A DNA stretch of 64,000 nt from Dactylis glomerata (lineage: Eukaryota > Streptophyta > Magnoliopsida > Poales > Poaceae), in contig QXEO01000546.1 in NCBI GenBank assembly GCA_007115705.1, forward strand, positions 11,981,867-12,045,866, given 5' to 3'. Below are positions 21,919-34,613 of the stretch, one piece after another (the stretch's first letter is position 1; every line of letters begins with the position of its first letter). The position numbers and the translations under genes were made by a program. The notes under the pieces are model-generated. The model had not been told where the DNA came from. It made no database searches and was given only the letters and a program-made list of their open reading frames with translations.

Positions 21919-24792
21919 GTTTTATTTTCAGTACTTTTTCTTTTATTTGAGTCTTGGAAGTCATTACTACTGTAATGACCGCTCCTTATCTTGTTTATTT
22001 TGTTTTTGTGCCAAGAGAAGCCTCTAATTCGAGTGAGGTAAAGATTTGGGGATGCTGTTGTCCTGAAACTGTTTTCGGTGCTGCACCGTAAAATTTGTAT
22101 AAATTCCCTGTTTATCTTTTGGACCTGCGATTTCTTGTGCATATGCCCCAGGTTATATCCAAACTTTCGTTAGTTGAACACTTTTTGATTTGAGCAACAG
22201 AAAACCCCTCAAAAATTCGACTTTTGTCAGCTATTCAGTTTTGACAGATTTCTACCAATATTTGTGTTTGCCACTTTATCGCTTTCTTTTGAGTTCTTTT
22301 GATCACGGAACTTTTGGGGGAGTTGCTACAGTAGTATTTGCTATATATGTGGTGGTTTTAAGTTGAAACCTGAAGCAAAAAGAGGTTGATTATATGCTAT
22401 GATTACACTAATGTTGCTAATAGAATTGTGTTTAGTTTTGTATGAAGGAAGTTTTCAAGTGTAGGGATTGGAGAATGATGAGATGAGTTGAAGAATGGAC
22501 AAAAGCTCAAGCTTGGGGATGCCCATGCATCACCCCAAGAAATATCCAAGAAGTACAAGCATCAAAGCTTGGGGATGCCCCCCGAGGCACCCCTTCTTCA
22601 TCGGCAAAAATCAGGTCACCTTTCAAGACACTATATTTTTATTGCTTCATGCACTATGTGTTTTTCTTGGAGCGTCAGTTGTTTTAGTTTTCTTAGTTGG
22701 TTAGTTTTGTTTGCTGCAATAAATGGTTGGACCCCAACAAATTTCTTTTGGAGAAGTTGCCTTGCTTTTCATTTGCCAAGAACACTCCGTTTTTTCATTC
22801 TTACAATTTCACCGGGTGTTCTTCTTTTTCTGCTACTGCTTTGGTTTTCGTTTTTGCCTTGATTTGCGTTCAAACCTTGTCATATCTTTTCATCAAGGTG
22901 TATTTTTTTGCCTCTGATCTTTATTGGTTTTCATCAAAAGAGGTGTCTTAAAAAAATTCAAATGGTGTTGGAATAGAGAAAAAGCTTTATGCAAAAAAGT
23001 GGTACAAGAAGGAGCTTGTGTAGACTGCAGCTTAGGCTTTTTCATGTCATGCTTGATGTATTTTTGATAGTATGCTTAGTGGTTTTGCTGTAGCATGACT
23101 TGTCTCAATTAACTGAGATTGCTTAATGAGCCTTTGAAAAAAAATCATGCGTTGTTTTTTATTGTATGGAAGCATTATTTTGGTTTTCTCCTTGATGCTT
23201 TATTTGGGTTGACTTGGCGCATGCTCACACATATTAGACTCTTACAAAGTCGCCAATAGCCTCTATGATCATTTAGTTTTTGACTTTTGATGCCATCTTA
23301 TGCTTCTTTTAATGTCGCTTTGTCGCTTTGCATGATTATGGCCATTATTGCTCTCTTAGTTGGTCGCTCCCAGTCTTTTGCTAGCCCTCGCCTTGTACCG
23401 AGTATGAGCTCTACTCGTGCATCCAACTCCTAAAAGCCAAAGTCTTTCAAAGTGTCCACCATACATGCCTACTAGCAATTTGCTATTCCAAGTAAATTTG
23501 ACTTGCTTTTATTTTCTCTTCAAATTTAACTCTTACCAGTGTTATGCGAAATTCGGTCAGTAAAGCTCTCACGAACCGGAAGGCACACTTTTCTTTTTCC
23601 TGTTCTTAAAAATTTGACATTGTGGTCTCTTATGTTGAGTTGTTATGCTTGCAAGTTGTAAGTTGGAGACTAGCCTAGCCATGCAGTCATGGGCAAGCTT
23701 TCAACATTGCACTTCTTATTTGAGTTGATATCGTGATCTTTTATTTATGGATGCCCGCGGTGTGAAATGAATTTGGAATCTTGTGGGGATCATAGAGTTT
23801 GTATATGTGTTAGGGAAACGCCGGGCCGCCAATCTAAGCCATGCATAATTCATGGTGGAAATTTGCAGCATACCCATGGTGAACATTTGATGACGCATCT
23901 CACAATAAAAAGCTAAACAAATGGCAAATAAAAGAGATGTCGAGGTGTTCATTGTCTGCTTGTCCTGTCATTTTGGTGTGGGCTTGTTCCATGTCATCGG
24001 GCACGGAGGTACCCCATTGGCGGTTCTCAATGATATGCATATATTTACAATGACAAGAGCCTTGCTTGGGACTCTAAGTAAAGTAGCATGAGGTTTGGGT
24101 ACTCGTATTCACGGGGCACGAGGTTTTCAACTTATGATTTGTCAAGCATATGCATCATAATTGTTCTCGCATTAACTTTAACCATTCAAGATGCTTATGA
24201 TGGGGGCAATGAGAGCTGAAAGCCGGTAAGTACCATAATTTTTGAAGGTTATAAAACTTGCAATCACTGCTTCCCTCTGCGAAGGGCCTTTCTTCTACTT
24301 TTATGTTGAGTCACCACCTTCTATCTTTATGCACCATAAGAGAGCATAGTTGTCATTCTTAGTATAATGTGCATTGTCCCAAAGTTTTCATTGATTGATT
24401 CATATTGTTGGTTTCACTTGTTCTCAAATTATTTGTATCTAGTCGCCCTCGTAAACTTGAAGGTGTCCTATGCATTTATGTTTTGCTCTCTTTGAAGGAC
24501 AAGCTGAAAACCATTTGTACGTTTTTCCTTATGATTTGAACACACGTTTGACTTTCATTGTTTCATTTTCACGATCTTTTGTTTGTGTTCATTTGCATGT
24601 TTACAACATGGTTGCTAAGTTCTTATTGTCAAGATTATATCTTTCATGCCCATGTTTTAAGTTCTTATGATCCCAGCTCACAAATGCTTACATACATGAT
24701 CAAGATTGTGTAGGTGCATGTCACCTCAAAAATTATTCTTTTGTTATCACTTACCTACTCGAGGACGAGCAGGAGTTAAGCTTGGGGATGCT
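21919..24792 (+). mobile_element. A2 non-coding 3' region
   Basis: No gene is seen. PPT-like motifs AAGCTTGGGGATGC occur near 22509, 22565 and, directly before the 3' LTR, near 24778. Only the last is in the position expected for the plus-strand primer. Confidence 0.85.
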
Positions 24793-26443
24793 TGATACGT
24801 CTCCAACGTATCTATAATTTTTGATGCTCCATGCTTGTTTTTACACCATTTGCCCAATGTTTCGTTACACTTCGTGGCACTTTTATGCATTTTCCGGAAC
24901 TAACCTATTAACGAGTTGCCACAGTACCAGTTCCCTGTTTTCTCCTGTTTTTGTGTTTCAGAAGTGATACACAGGAAATATTCTCGGAATTGGACGAAAC
25001 AAGTTCCTGAAGTCTTATTTTACCCGGAAGCTTCCAGAGATCCGAAGAGGAGTAGGAGGGGGGCCACTAGGGCCCCACACACAGGGCTGGCGCGGCTAGG
25101 GCCTGGGCCGCGCCACCCTGGTGTGAGGCCGCCTGTCCCCTCATCTGATATCGCCCCTTCGCCTATAAAGACCCCCCGACGGGAAAAACCTAAGTACCCG
25201 ATCAGTTTTCCAGAACACATCACGATCCGCCGCCACCGTCGACCCGAAGATCGGGAGGGTCCAGAAGCTCTTCCCGGCACCCTGCCGGAGAGGGGAATCG
25301 CCACCGGAGGTCTTCTTCATCGCCATGCTTGCCTCCGGAGCGATGAGTGAGTAGTCTACCTTGGACTATGGGTCCATAGCAGTAGCTAGATGGTTGTCTT
25401 CTCCACCATGTGCTTCATGTTTAGATCTCATGAGCTGCCCTACATGATTGAGATCACCGTTATGTAATTCTACATGTTTGGTTTGTTGGGATCCGATGAA
25501 TATTGGTGTTTATGATTGAGTTGCTGTACTGAATATTATCTTTTGTTATCTCTATGTTTTTTATGATCTTGCATGCTCTCCGTTGTTAGTAGCTATCTTG
25601 GCCGAGTAGTTGCTAGTGACTCCAAGAGGGGGTATTTATGCTCGATAGTGGGTTCATGCCTCTATTTAACCTGGGGGAGTGACAGAAACCTCTAAGGTTG
25701 TAGATGTGCTGTTGCTACTAGGGAGAAAACAACATTCATATGCTCAAGGGCATATGCTTTGTTTACATTACACACTTTGCTTAATGCAATTATCTGTTGT
25801 TCGCAACTTAATACTTGTGGAGTTCTCGGATTGATTCGCCACAAGTGGATTATTAGTCATAGATGCAGTTGGATGGCGGTCTATGTATTTTGTTGTAATG
25901 CCCAGAGTAAATCTCATAGTGATCTTCTTGACATATCATGTTTATCTTTATTCTATCAATTGCCCAACTGTAATTTGTTTACCCAGCATGTGTTATTTAT
26001 CTTATGGAGAGACACCACTAGTGAACTGTGGACCCCAGTCCTATTTCCATCATATTGCTATCACCTGTTTACTTTACTCGCACTGTTTACTTTATTCGCA
26101 TACTCTACTGTTTTCCACTCGATACGCTCATAACCTTTGTTTCAAGCAAACCGGTGAGATTGACAACCTCATCACAAGTTGGGAACAAAGTATTTGGTTG
26201 TGTTGTGTGCAGGTTCCGCGTTGCTACTGGCCGAAGACGAGTCAACAAGTATCGTTAAACGGCGCCCTTGTTGGAGTGCTATTAAGCCAGTCTGCATCAC
26301 CTTCAGTCGTTTGTCTCTCCTCTCCAAGAATGATAAACCTTGGTTTCTTAACTGAGGGAAAACCAGCTGCTATACTCATCACACCTTCCTCTTGGGGTTC
26401 CCAACGGGCTGGTTGTTCACCACGCACAAGGACTAGGCAATCA
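24793..26443 (+). repeat. A2 3' LTR
   Basis: 1651 bp, same ends as the 5' LTR, followed by the TSD copy ACCAT. Confidence 0.9.
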
Positions 26444-26448
26444 ACCAT

Positions 26449-26908
26449 CTAAGAGAGCATAGTTGTCATTCTAAGTATAATGTGCATAGTCCTAAAGTTT
26501 ATCATTGATTGATTCATGATTATGGTTTTGGTTGTTCTTAAATTATTTGTATCTAGTCACCCTCTTAAACTTGAAGGTGTCCTATGCATTTATGTTTTGC
26601 TATTCCATGAAGGACAAGCTGAAATCCACTTTGACATGTTTTTCCATATGGTTTAAACACACATGTGACTTTCATTAATTCATTGTTCATGATCTTTCGT
26701 TTGTGTTCTTTTTCATGTTATAACATGGTTGCTAAGTTTCTATTATCAAGATTATGTCTTTCATGCCCATGTTTTAAGTACTTTAATCTCAGCACTCAAA
26801 GCTTTACCTAGATGATCAAGATTGTGATGGTGTATGTCACCTAAAAAATTATTCTTTTGTTATCACTTACCTACTCGAGGACGAGTAGGAGTTAAGCTTG
26901 GGGATGCT
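26449..26908 (+). mobile_element. Element A non-coding 3' region, end part
   Basis: This continues A after the A2 insertion, starting CTAAGAGAGCATAG. It is homologous to 24330-24792 and 34104-34558 and ends with GTTAAGCTTGGGGATGCT before the LTR. Confidence 0.85.
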
Positions 26909-28503
26909 TGATACGTCTCAAACGTATCTATAATTTTTGATGCTCTATGCTTGTTTATACACCATTTGCTTTGTGTTTTGTTACACTTCATGGCATTTTT
27001 ATGCATTTTCGGGAACTAACCTATTAACAAGATGCCACAGTGCCAGTTCCCTGTTTTCTGCTATTTTTGTGTGATAAAACAAAAGCTGAACTTCCCAATA
27101 TTTACCGAAGCTTCCAGAAGTCCGAAGAGAAGACGGAGGGGGGCCACGAGCCAGGCTCACCCCTAGGGGGCGCGGCCCAGCCCCTGGCCGCGCCACCCTA
27201 TGGTGAGGCCAGCTAGCCCCACCTTTGACGTCGCCCTTCCGCCTATAAATTCCTTCCGACGGGAAAACCTAAAGACCCGATCACTTTTCCAGAAACACAT
27301 CGCGATCCGCCGCTGTCATCGACCCGAGATCAGGAGGGTCCAGAAGCTCTTCCCGGCACCCTGTCGGAGAGGGGAATCGCCACCGGAGGTCTTCTTCATC
27401 GACATGCTTGCCTCCGGTGCGATGAGTGAGTAGTCTACCTTGGACTATGGGTCCATAGCAGTAACTAGATGGTTTTCTTCTCCACCATGTGCTTCATGTT
27501 TAGATCTCGTGAGCTGCCCTACATGATCGAGATCATCATTATGTAATTCTACTTGTTGTGTTTGTTGGGATCCGATGAATATTGGTGCTATGTTAAGTTG
27601 ATGTTCTGAAATTTATCTTATGTTATCTCTATGTTGTTTATGATCTTGCATGCTCTCCGTTGTTAGTAGCTATCTTGGCCAAGTAGATACTAGTAACTCC
27701 AAGAGGGGGTATTTATGCTCGATAGTTGGGTTCATGCCTCTATTTAATCTGGGGGAGTGACAGAAACCTCTAAGGTTGTAGATGTGTTGTTGCCACTAGG
27801 GAGAAAACAACAATATTGTGTCTAAGGACATTTGCTTTGTTTACATTACACACTTTGCTTAATGCAATTATCTGTTATTCGCAACTTAATACTCTCAGGG
27901 TCCTCGGATGATTCCCCGCGGGTGGATTATTAGTCATAGATGCAGTTGGATGGCGGTCTATGTATTTTGTTGTAATGCCCAGAGTAAATCTCATAGTGAT
28001 CCTCGTGACATATGTACGTTATCTTTGTTCTATCAATTGCCCAACTGTAATTTGTTTACCCAGCATGTCGTTATTTATCTTATGGAGAGACACCACTAGT
28101 GAACTGTGGACCCCGGTCCAATTTTCTTTACATTGCTATACCTACGTACTTTTACTCGCACTATTTACTTTCTCGCATACTACTACTATTTTCCACTCGA
28201 TACGCTCAATCCTTTGTTTACAGCAAACCGGTGAGATTGACAACCTCATCGTAAGTTGGGAGCAAAGGTCTTGGTTATCTTGTGTGCAGGTTCCACGTTG
28301 CTGTTGGTGCAAAGCAAAGCCCTGGACGAGGCCCCTATAAATTGTCCGGAGCTGTCGCGAAGCTAGCTAGCATCACCTTCTGAAGTTTGGCTTTCTCCTA
28401 TTGGTTCGATAAGCCTCGGTTTCATACTGAGGGAAGACTTGCTGCTGTGCTCATCATACCTTCCACTTGGGGTTCCCAACTGGCTGGTTATCTACCTGCA
28501 TCA
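26909..28503 (+). repeat. Element A 3' LTR
   Basis: It begins TGATACGTCTCAAACG and ends TGCATCA. It has lost a short piece near 27070 compared with the 28829 LTR (the TTTCAG...ATTCTCGG block). Its last about 40 bp differ from A0, A2 and E. It abuts B gag sequence at 28504. Confidence 0.85.
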
Positions 28504-28828
28504 CTGCCTCCTGGAGTTTCAAGAAAGTTTTGCAATCTTTCATTGCATGCCTAGACACCCTTTTCCCCTCAATGAACGTGGAGTGTATATGACATGGTCT
28601 GTTTAGCATATCATATGGTGATGGGTTGTGGTCTCTGGATTCCCTTGACTACGACCTTTTGCTATTTCCATATTCTTCCCTTCTGTAGTTGCGGTACCCT
28701 GAGTTTCTCTGGTCATCTCCTTGATAATTATTATCTTTGTATCCCACGGCTACTTGGTTGTGCGACCCATAGTTGTCGTAGTTTCGGGATCTCCTCCTTT
28801 GGCTACCCTATCGTCTTCTGGTGATCGC
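28504..28828 (-). pseudogene. Gypsy B gag C-terminal fragment
   Basis: On the minus strand this reads gag linker and knuckle-like sequence, including SRHAMKDCKTFLKLQEA near the left end. That phrase is typical of grass Gypsy gag proteins. It is wedged between the end of A and the start of A3. I infer it belongs to element B, whose gag continues at 36282. Confidence 0.6.
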
Positions 28829-30476
28829 TGATAAGTCTCAAACGTATATATAATTTTTGATGCTCCATGCTTGTTTTTACACCATTTGCTTAGTGTTTTG
28901 TTACAATTCGTGGCGTTTTTATGCATTTTCCGGAACTAACCTATTAACAAGATGCCACAGTGCCAGTTCCCTGTTTTCTGCTGTTTTTGTGTTTCAGAAA
29001 AGTTACACAGGAAATATTCTCGGAATTGGACAAAACAAAAGCTGAACGTCCCAATATTAAACGAAGCTTCTAGAAGACCGAAGAGGAGACGGTGCCGAGC
29101 CAGAGGCTGGCCTCACCACAAGGGGGCGCGGCCCATCCCCTGGCCACGCCACCCTATGGTGAGGTCCCCCTAGTCCACTTCTGACGCTACCCCTTCGCCT
29201 ATAAAGACTCCCCAACGGGAAAAACCTAAACACATCGCGATCACTTTTCCAGAAACACATCGCGATCCGCCGCCGTCGTCGACCCAAGATCGGGAGGGTC
29301 CAGAAGCTCTTCCCGGCACCCTGCCGGAGAGGGGAATCACCACCGGAGGTCTTCTTCATCGCCATGCTTGCCTCCGGCGCAATGAGTGAGTAGTCTACCT
29401 TGGACTATGGGTCCATAGCAGTAGCTAGTTGGTTGTCTTCTCCACCATATGCTTCATGTTTAGATCTCGTGAGCTGCCTTACATGATCGAGATCACCGTT
29501 ATGTAATTCTACATGTTGTGTTTGTTGGGATCCGATGAATATTGGTGCTATGATTAAGTTGATGTTCTGAAATTTATCTTATGTTATCTCTATGTTGTTT
29601 ATGATCTTGCATGCTCTCCATTGTGAGTAGCTATCTTGGCCAAGTAGATACTAGTGACTCCAAGAGGGGGTATTTATGCTCGATAGTTGGGTTCATGCCT
29701 CTATTAAATCTGGGGGAGTGTCAGAAACCTCTAAGGTTGTAGATGTGCTGTTGCCACTAGGGAGAAAACAACAATCTTGTGTCTAAGGACATTTGCTTTG
29801 TTTACATTACACACTTTGCTTAATGCAATTATCTGTTGTTCGCAACTTAATATTCACGGGGTCCTCGGATGATTCCCCATGGGTGGATTATTAGTCATAG
29901 ATGCAGTTGGATGGCGGTCTATGTATTTTGTTGTAATGCCCAGAGTAAATCTCATAGTGAACCTCTTGACATATGCACGTTATCTTTATTATATCAATTG
30001 CCCAACTGTACTTTGTTTACCCATCATGTTGTTATTTATTTTATGGAGAGACACCACTAGTGAACTGTGGACCCCGGTCCAATTTCCTTTACATTGCTAT
30101 CACCTGTTTACTTTAATCGCACTGTTTACTTTCTCGCATACTACTATTGCTTTCCACTCGATACGCTCATTCCTTTGTTTACAGCAAACCGGTGAGATTG
30201 ACAACCTCATCGTAAGTTGGGAACAAAGTACTTGGTTGTGTTGTGTGTAGGTTCCGCGTTGCTGCTAATTGAAGGTGCACCAACAAGTATCGTAAACGGC
30301 GCCCTTGTTGGAGTGTCACGAAGCTAGCAAGCATCATCTTCTTAAGTTTGGCTTTTTCCTACTGGACCGACAAACCTTGGTTTCTTACTGAGGAAAAATT
30401 TGCTACTGTGCTCATCATACCTTCCTCTTGGGGTTCCCAACTGGACGGTGATTTACATCAACACCGTGCCGCATCA
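28829..30476 (+). repeat. A3 5' LTR
   Basis: 1648 bp, TGATAAG to GCCGCATCA, with TATA (CTATAAAG) near 29199-29206. It is closest to A0 in the terminal 60 bp. Confidence 0.88.
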
Positions 30477-30487
30477 AGCTAATTTTC

Positions 30488-30504
30488 TGGCGCTGTTGCC
30501 GGGG
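30488..30504 (+). other. A3 primer-binding site
   Basis: TGGCGCTGTTGCCGGGG: tRNA-Asp type with one mismatch, 11 bp after the LTR. Confidence 0.75.
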
Positions 30505-30677
30505 AAAAAAGACTTCTGCAAGGGGAGTTTCTCATGCACATCCTTTACTTTGTTTTAGTTTCACTTTACTTTATTTTTGCTTACATCGTTTTACCAAAAA
30601 TACAAAAAGTTTAGTTCCTACTATAGTTGTTATTTTTGTTGGTCTGTTATTGTCTTGCTTTATCATGCTTTCTATCA

Positions 30678-31658
30678 ATGGTTGGTTTCTTTGAAACTAA
30701 ATCTTTTTGGCATGGTGGGTTCACGGAAGAGCAACACAAATATTATGAGGAACACCGGTTGTCACAAAGAGGGAAACACTTATGGGAACAAATTGATAAA
30801 TTGTATATCATTGCTAGAAATGTGTGCTCTACTTATAATGTTACTTATTGCTTTGATAAATCTTGTTGCTGTGGGAGGTATAAACACCTCCCTTTTCAAT
30901 GTGAGTATAATGATGATGTTACCATATCTTCTTATATTAATAGAAATTATGACTTTTATGATGTGGAACAAATTGAAGAATTTATTGCTTGGAAGGGTGC
31001 ATTCGAACTTGCTTATTTGCTTGAAAATACTGATGATGCACCTTATAAATATGAGGTTTATGATATAATTAAATTTTGCTTTGATAATTACAAGGAAGAA
31101 AATGACTATATTCTTAAATATCTTAATAAATGCTCTCAACCAATGGAAGAGACTAATGCCTTGAAGGAGCCTATGGAAGAAGAAATTGCTGAAACTAGAA
31201 GCTCATTAGATGAAAAAGAGGAGGAGAGTGATGATCAAGAGGAGGAAGAATGGAGCTACCCATGTCTACCTCCCAATAAGAGTAACTCTTTAACTAATAC
31301 CTTATTTGATCGCCCTCCATGCTTAACAAAGGAGGATGAGTGTGATATTTATATTGTTGAGTTTGTTCATGATGCTACTGAAAATTATTATGAGAGAGGA
31401 AAATATTATTGTTGGAATTCTCATGTTACTAAAACACCTCTCTTTATATTGAAACTTCCGAAATTGCTCTTGTTTTATCTACCCATACTTGTTACTATGT
31501 GCTTCTTTGATTTATTTTCTTACAGGATTCCTATGCATAGGAAGTGGGTTAGACTTAAATGTGTTTCATATTTACTCCTTGATGCTCTCTTTTGCTTCAA
31601 TTCATATTTCTTATATGAGCATCTTCTCAAATTACTGCGCCTAGCTCAAAGGCATTAA
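30678..31658 (+). CDS. Orphan ORF of A3: acidic protein with hydrophobic C-terminal segments
   Basis: This is an uninterrupted 326-codon frame starting MVGFFETKSFWHGG at the position where other copies start gag. An in-frame ATG 17 codons upstream (30627) is possible. Visible features are a Cys cluster (FDKSCCCGRY, about residues 59-68), aromatic and acidic stretches, and a strong Glu/Asp tract (about 164-192). Two hydrophobic segments follow (about 254-281, LLLFYLPILVTMCFF, and about 295-320) that could span a membrane. It has no gag, protease, RT or integrase motif, and I do not recognise it. The frame reads into the first conserved hairpin and stops at the TAA just after it. An intact frame of this length in a degenerate setting suggests a role in mobility, but that is inference. 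Confidence 0.65.
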   Translation: MVGFFETKSFWHGGFTEEQHKYYEEHRLSQRGKHLWEQIDKLYIIARNVCSTYNVTYCFDKSCCCGRYKHLPFQCEYNDDVTISSYINRNYDFYDVEQIEEFIAWKGAFELAYLLENTDDAPYKYEVYDIIKFCFDNYKEENDYILKYLNKCSQPMEETNALKEPMEEEIAETRSSLDEKEEESDDQEEEEWSYPCLPPNKSNSLTNTLFDRPPCLTKEDECDIYIVEFVHDATENYYERGKYYCWNSHVTKTPLFILKLPKLLLFYLPILVTMCFFDLFSYRIPMHRKWVRLKCVSYLLLDALFCFNSYFLYEHLLKLLRLAQRH

Positions 31659-31687
31659 AGAAAAGCACTCTTGGGAGATAACCCAAT
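31635..31687 (+). other. Conserved double hairpin (A3)
   Basis: This is the same block as at 21866, here overlapping the last codons of the orphan ORF. One base in the first stem differs (AGGCA). Confidence 0.6.
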
Positions 31688-34558
31688 ATTTTCCTTTCAG
31701 TTATTTTTCTTTTATTTGAGTCATGGAAGTTATTACTACTGTAATGACCTCTCCTTATCATTTTTATTTCGTTTTTGTGCCAAGAGAAGCCTCTGATTTG
31801 AGTGAGGTAAGATTTAGGGATGTTGCTGTCCTGAAACAGATTTTCGTAATGCACTGTAAAAATTCGTGAAAATGCTCTGAATATCTTTTTGACCTACGAT
31901 TTTTTGTGCTTATTCCTCAGGTTATTTCCAAACTTTCATTAGTTGAACACTTTTTAATTTGAGCAACAAAAAACCCTTTAAAAATCGACCTTTGTCAGCT
32001 TTTCTGTTTTGACAGATTTCTGCCACTATTCGTGTTTGCCTCTCGAACGCTTTCTTTTTGAGTTCTTTTGATCACGGAACTTTTGGGGAAGTTGATACAG
32101 TAAAATATGCTTTATATGTGGTGGTTTTGAGTTAAAATCTGAAGCAAAAAGGGGTTGATTCATTATTATGCTTACACTAATATTGCTAATAGAATTGTGT
32201 TGAGTTTTGTATGAAGGAAGTTTTCAAGTGTAGGGATTGGAGAATGATGAGATGAGTTGGAGAATGGACAAAAGCTCAAGCTTGGGGATGCCCACGCACC
32301 CCAACAAATATTCAAGAGGTACAAGCGTCAAAGCTTAGGGATGCCCCCGAGGCACCCCTTCTTCATCGGCAAAAATCAGGTCACCTTTCAACACACTATA
32401 TTTTTATTGCTTCATGCACTATGCGTTTTTCTTGGAGCGTCTTTACTTTAGTTTTCAGTTTTGTTTAGTTTCGTTTGCTGCAATAAATGGTTGTACCCCA
32501 ACAAATTTCTTTTGGAGGAGATGTACTCGTTTTCATTTGCTAAGAACACTCCGTTTTTCACTCTTATCGTTCAACGAGTGTTCTCTTTTTCAGCTTCTGC
32601 GTTTAGCTTTAATTTTTCGCCTTGATTTTTGTTCAGATCTTGTTTTATCTTTGCATCAAGGTGTATTTTTGCCTCTGGTCCATGTTGGTTTTCATCAAAA
32701 GAGTTGAGTTAAAAAGGTTCGAATGGTCTTGGAAAAGAGAAAAAGATTCATGCAAAAAAGTGGTACAAAAAGGAGCTTGTTTAGACTACGGCTTAGACTT
32801 TTGCATGTCGTGCTTGATGTCATTTTGATAGTATGCTTAGTGATTTTTGCTGTAGCATGAATTGTCTCAAATGACTGAGATTGCTTAATGAGCCTTTAAA
32901 AAAATCATGCGTTGTTTTTATTATTTAGAAGCATTAATTTGGTTTTCTCCTTGATGCTTTATTTGGGTTGACTTGGCGCATGCTTACACATGTTAGACTC
33001 ATACAAAGTCGCCATAAGCCTCTATGATCATTTAGTTTTGACTTTTGATGCCATTTTATGCTTATTTTAATGTTACTTTGTCGCTTTGCATGATTATGGC
33101 AGTTATTGCTCTCTTAGTTGGTCGCTCCCAGTCTTTTGCTAGCCCTCATTTTGTACTGAGCAGAGCTCTACTCGTGCATCCAACTCCCAAAAACCAAGTT
33201 ATTCCAATGTGTCCACCATACATACCTACTAGCAATTTGCTATTCCAAAGTACATTTGACTTGCTTTTATCTATCCTTCGAATTAAACTCTTATCAGTGT
33301 TATGCAAAAATTGGTCAGTAAAGCTCTCATGAACCTAATGGCATACTTTACTTTTCTCGTTCATAAAAATTTGAAATTGTGGCTCTCTTATATTGAGTTG
33401 TTATGCTTGCAAGTTGTAAGTTGGAAATTAGCCCAGCCATGCCGTCATGGGGCAAGCTTTCGACATTGCACTTTAACTTATTTGAGTTGATATCGTGATC
33501 TTTTGTTTATGGATACTCGCGGTGTGAAATAAATTGGAATCTTGTGGAGTTCATGGAGTTTGTATATGTGTTAGAGAAATGCCCGGGCCGCTAATCTAAG
33601 CCATTTATAATTCATGGTGGAAATTTACAGCATGCCCATAGTGAACATTCGACGATGCATCTCAAAATAAAAAGCTATACAAATGGTAAATAAAAGAGAT
33701 GCCGAGCTGTTCATTGTCTGTTTGTCCTGTCATTTTGATGTGGGCTTGTTCCATGTCATCGGGCATGGAGGTACCCCATTGGCGGTTCTCGATGATACGT
33801 GTATACTTACAATGACAAGAACTTTCTTGGGACCTAAGCAAAGTAGCATGAGGTTTGGGTATTCGTACTTCACGGGACACGAGGTTTTCAACATATGATT
33901 TGTCAAGCGTATGCTTCATAATTGTACTCGCATTAACTTTAACCATTCAAGATGCTTATGATGGGGGCAATGAGAGCTTATAGCTAGTAAGTACCATAAT
34001 TTTTGAAGGTTTATAAAACTTGCAATCACTGCTTCCCTCTACGAAGGACCTTTCTTTTACTTTTATAATTGAGTCACCACCTTCTACCTTTATACACCGT
34101 CTAAGAGAGCATAGTTTTTATTCTGAGTATAATGTGCATTGTCCCAAAGTTTATCATTGATTGATTCATGATTATGGTTTCACTTGTTCTTAAATTATTT
34201 GTATCTAGTCGCCCTCTTAAACTTGAAGGTGTCCTATGCATTTATGTTTTGCTATTCCATGAGGGACAAGCTGAAAACCATTTGCTATGTTTTTCCATAT
34301 GATTTGAGCACACGTTTGACTTTCATTGCTTCATTGTTCATGATCTTTTGTTTGTGTTCTTTTTCATGTTATAACATGGTTGCTAAGTTTCTTCTATCAA
34401 GATTATGTCTTTCATGCCCATGTTTTAAGTTCTTTTGATCCCAACACTCAATGCTTACATAGATGATCAAGATTGTGTAGGTGCATGTCACCTCAAAAAT
34501 TATTCTTTTGTTATCACTTACCTACTCGAGGATGAGCAGGAGTTAAGCTTGGGGATGC
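31688..34558 (+). mobile_element. A3 non-coding 3' region
   Basis: This is homologous to the A and A2 3' regions throughout. It has motifs of the AGCTTGGGGATGC type near 32279, 32333 (one change) and 34545. No gene is seen. Confidence 0.85.
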
Positions 34559-34613
34559 TGATACGTCTCAAACGTATCTATAAATTTTGATGCTCCATGC
34601 TTGTTTTTACACC
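34559..34613 (+). repeat. A3 3' LTR, start
   Basis: The first 55 bp of the LTR (TGATACGTCTCAAACG) are present up to TTTTTACACC, where foreign sequence begins. Confidence 0.8.

Larger units (their letters stand above)
19167..26443 (+). mobile_element. Complete Athila-like element A2 (7.3 kb)
   Basis: It has two LTRs (19167-20815 and 24793-26443) beginning TGATACG and ending GGCAATCA, flanked by the 5 bp duplication ACCAT (19162-19166 and 26444-26448). Inside are a primer-binding site, a short gag-protease frame and about 2.9 kb of non-coding sequence. Counting by eye, the first roughly 470 LTR positions differ at about 18 sites, mostly transitions, so the insertion is fairly recent. There is no reverse transcriptase or integrase, so the element is non-autonomous. 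Confidence 0.93.
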
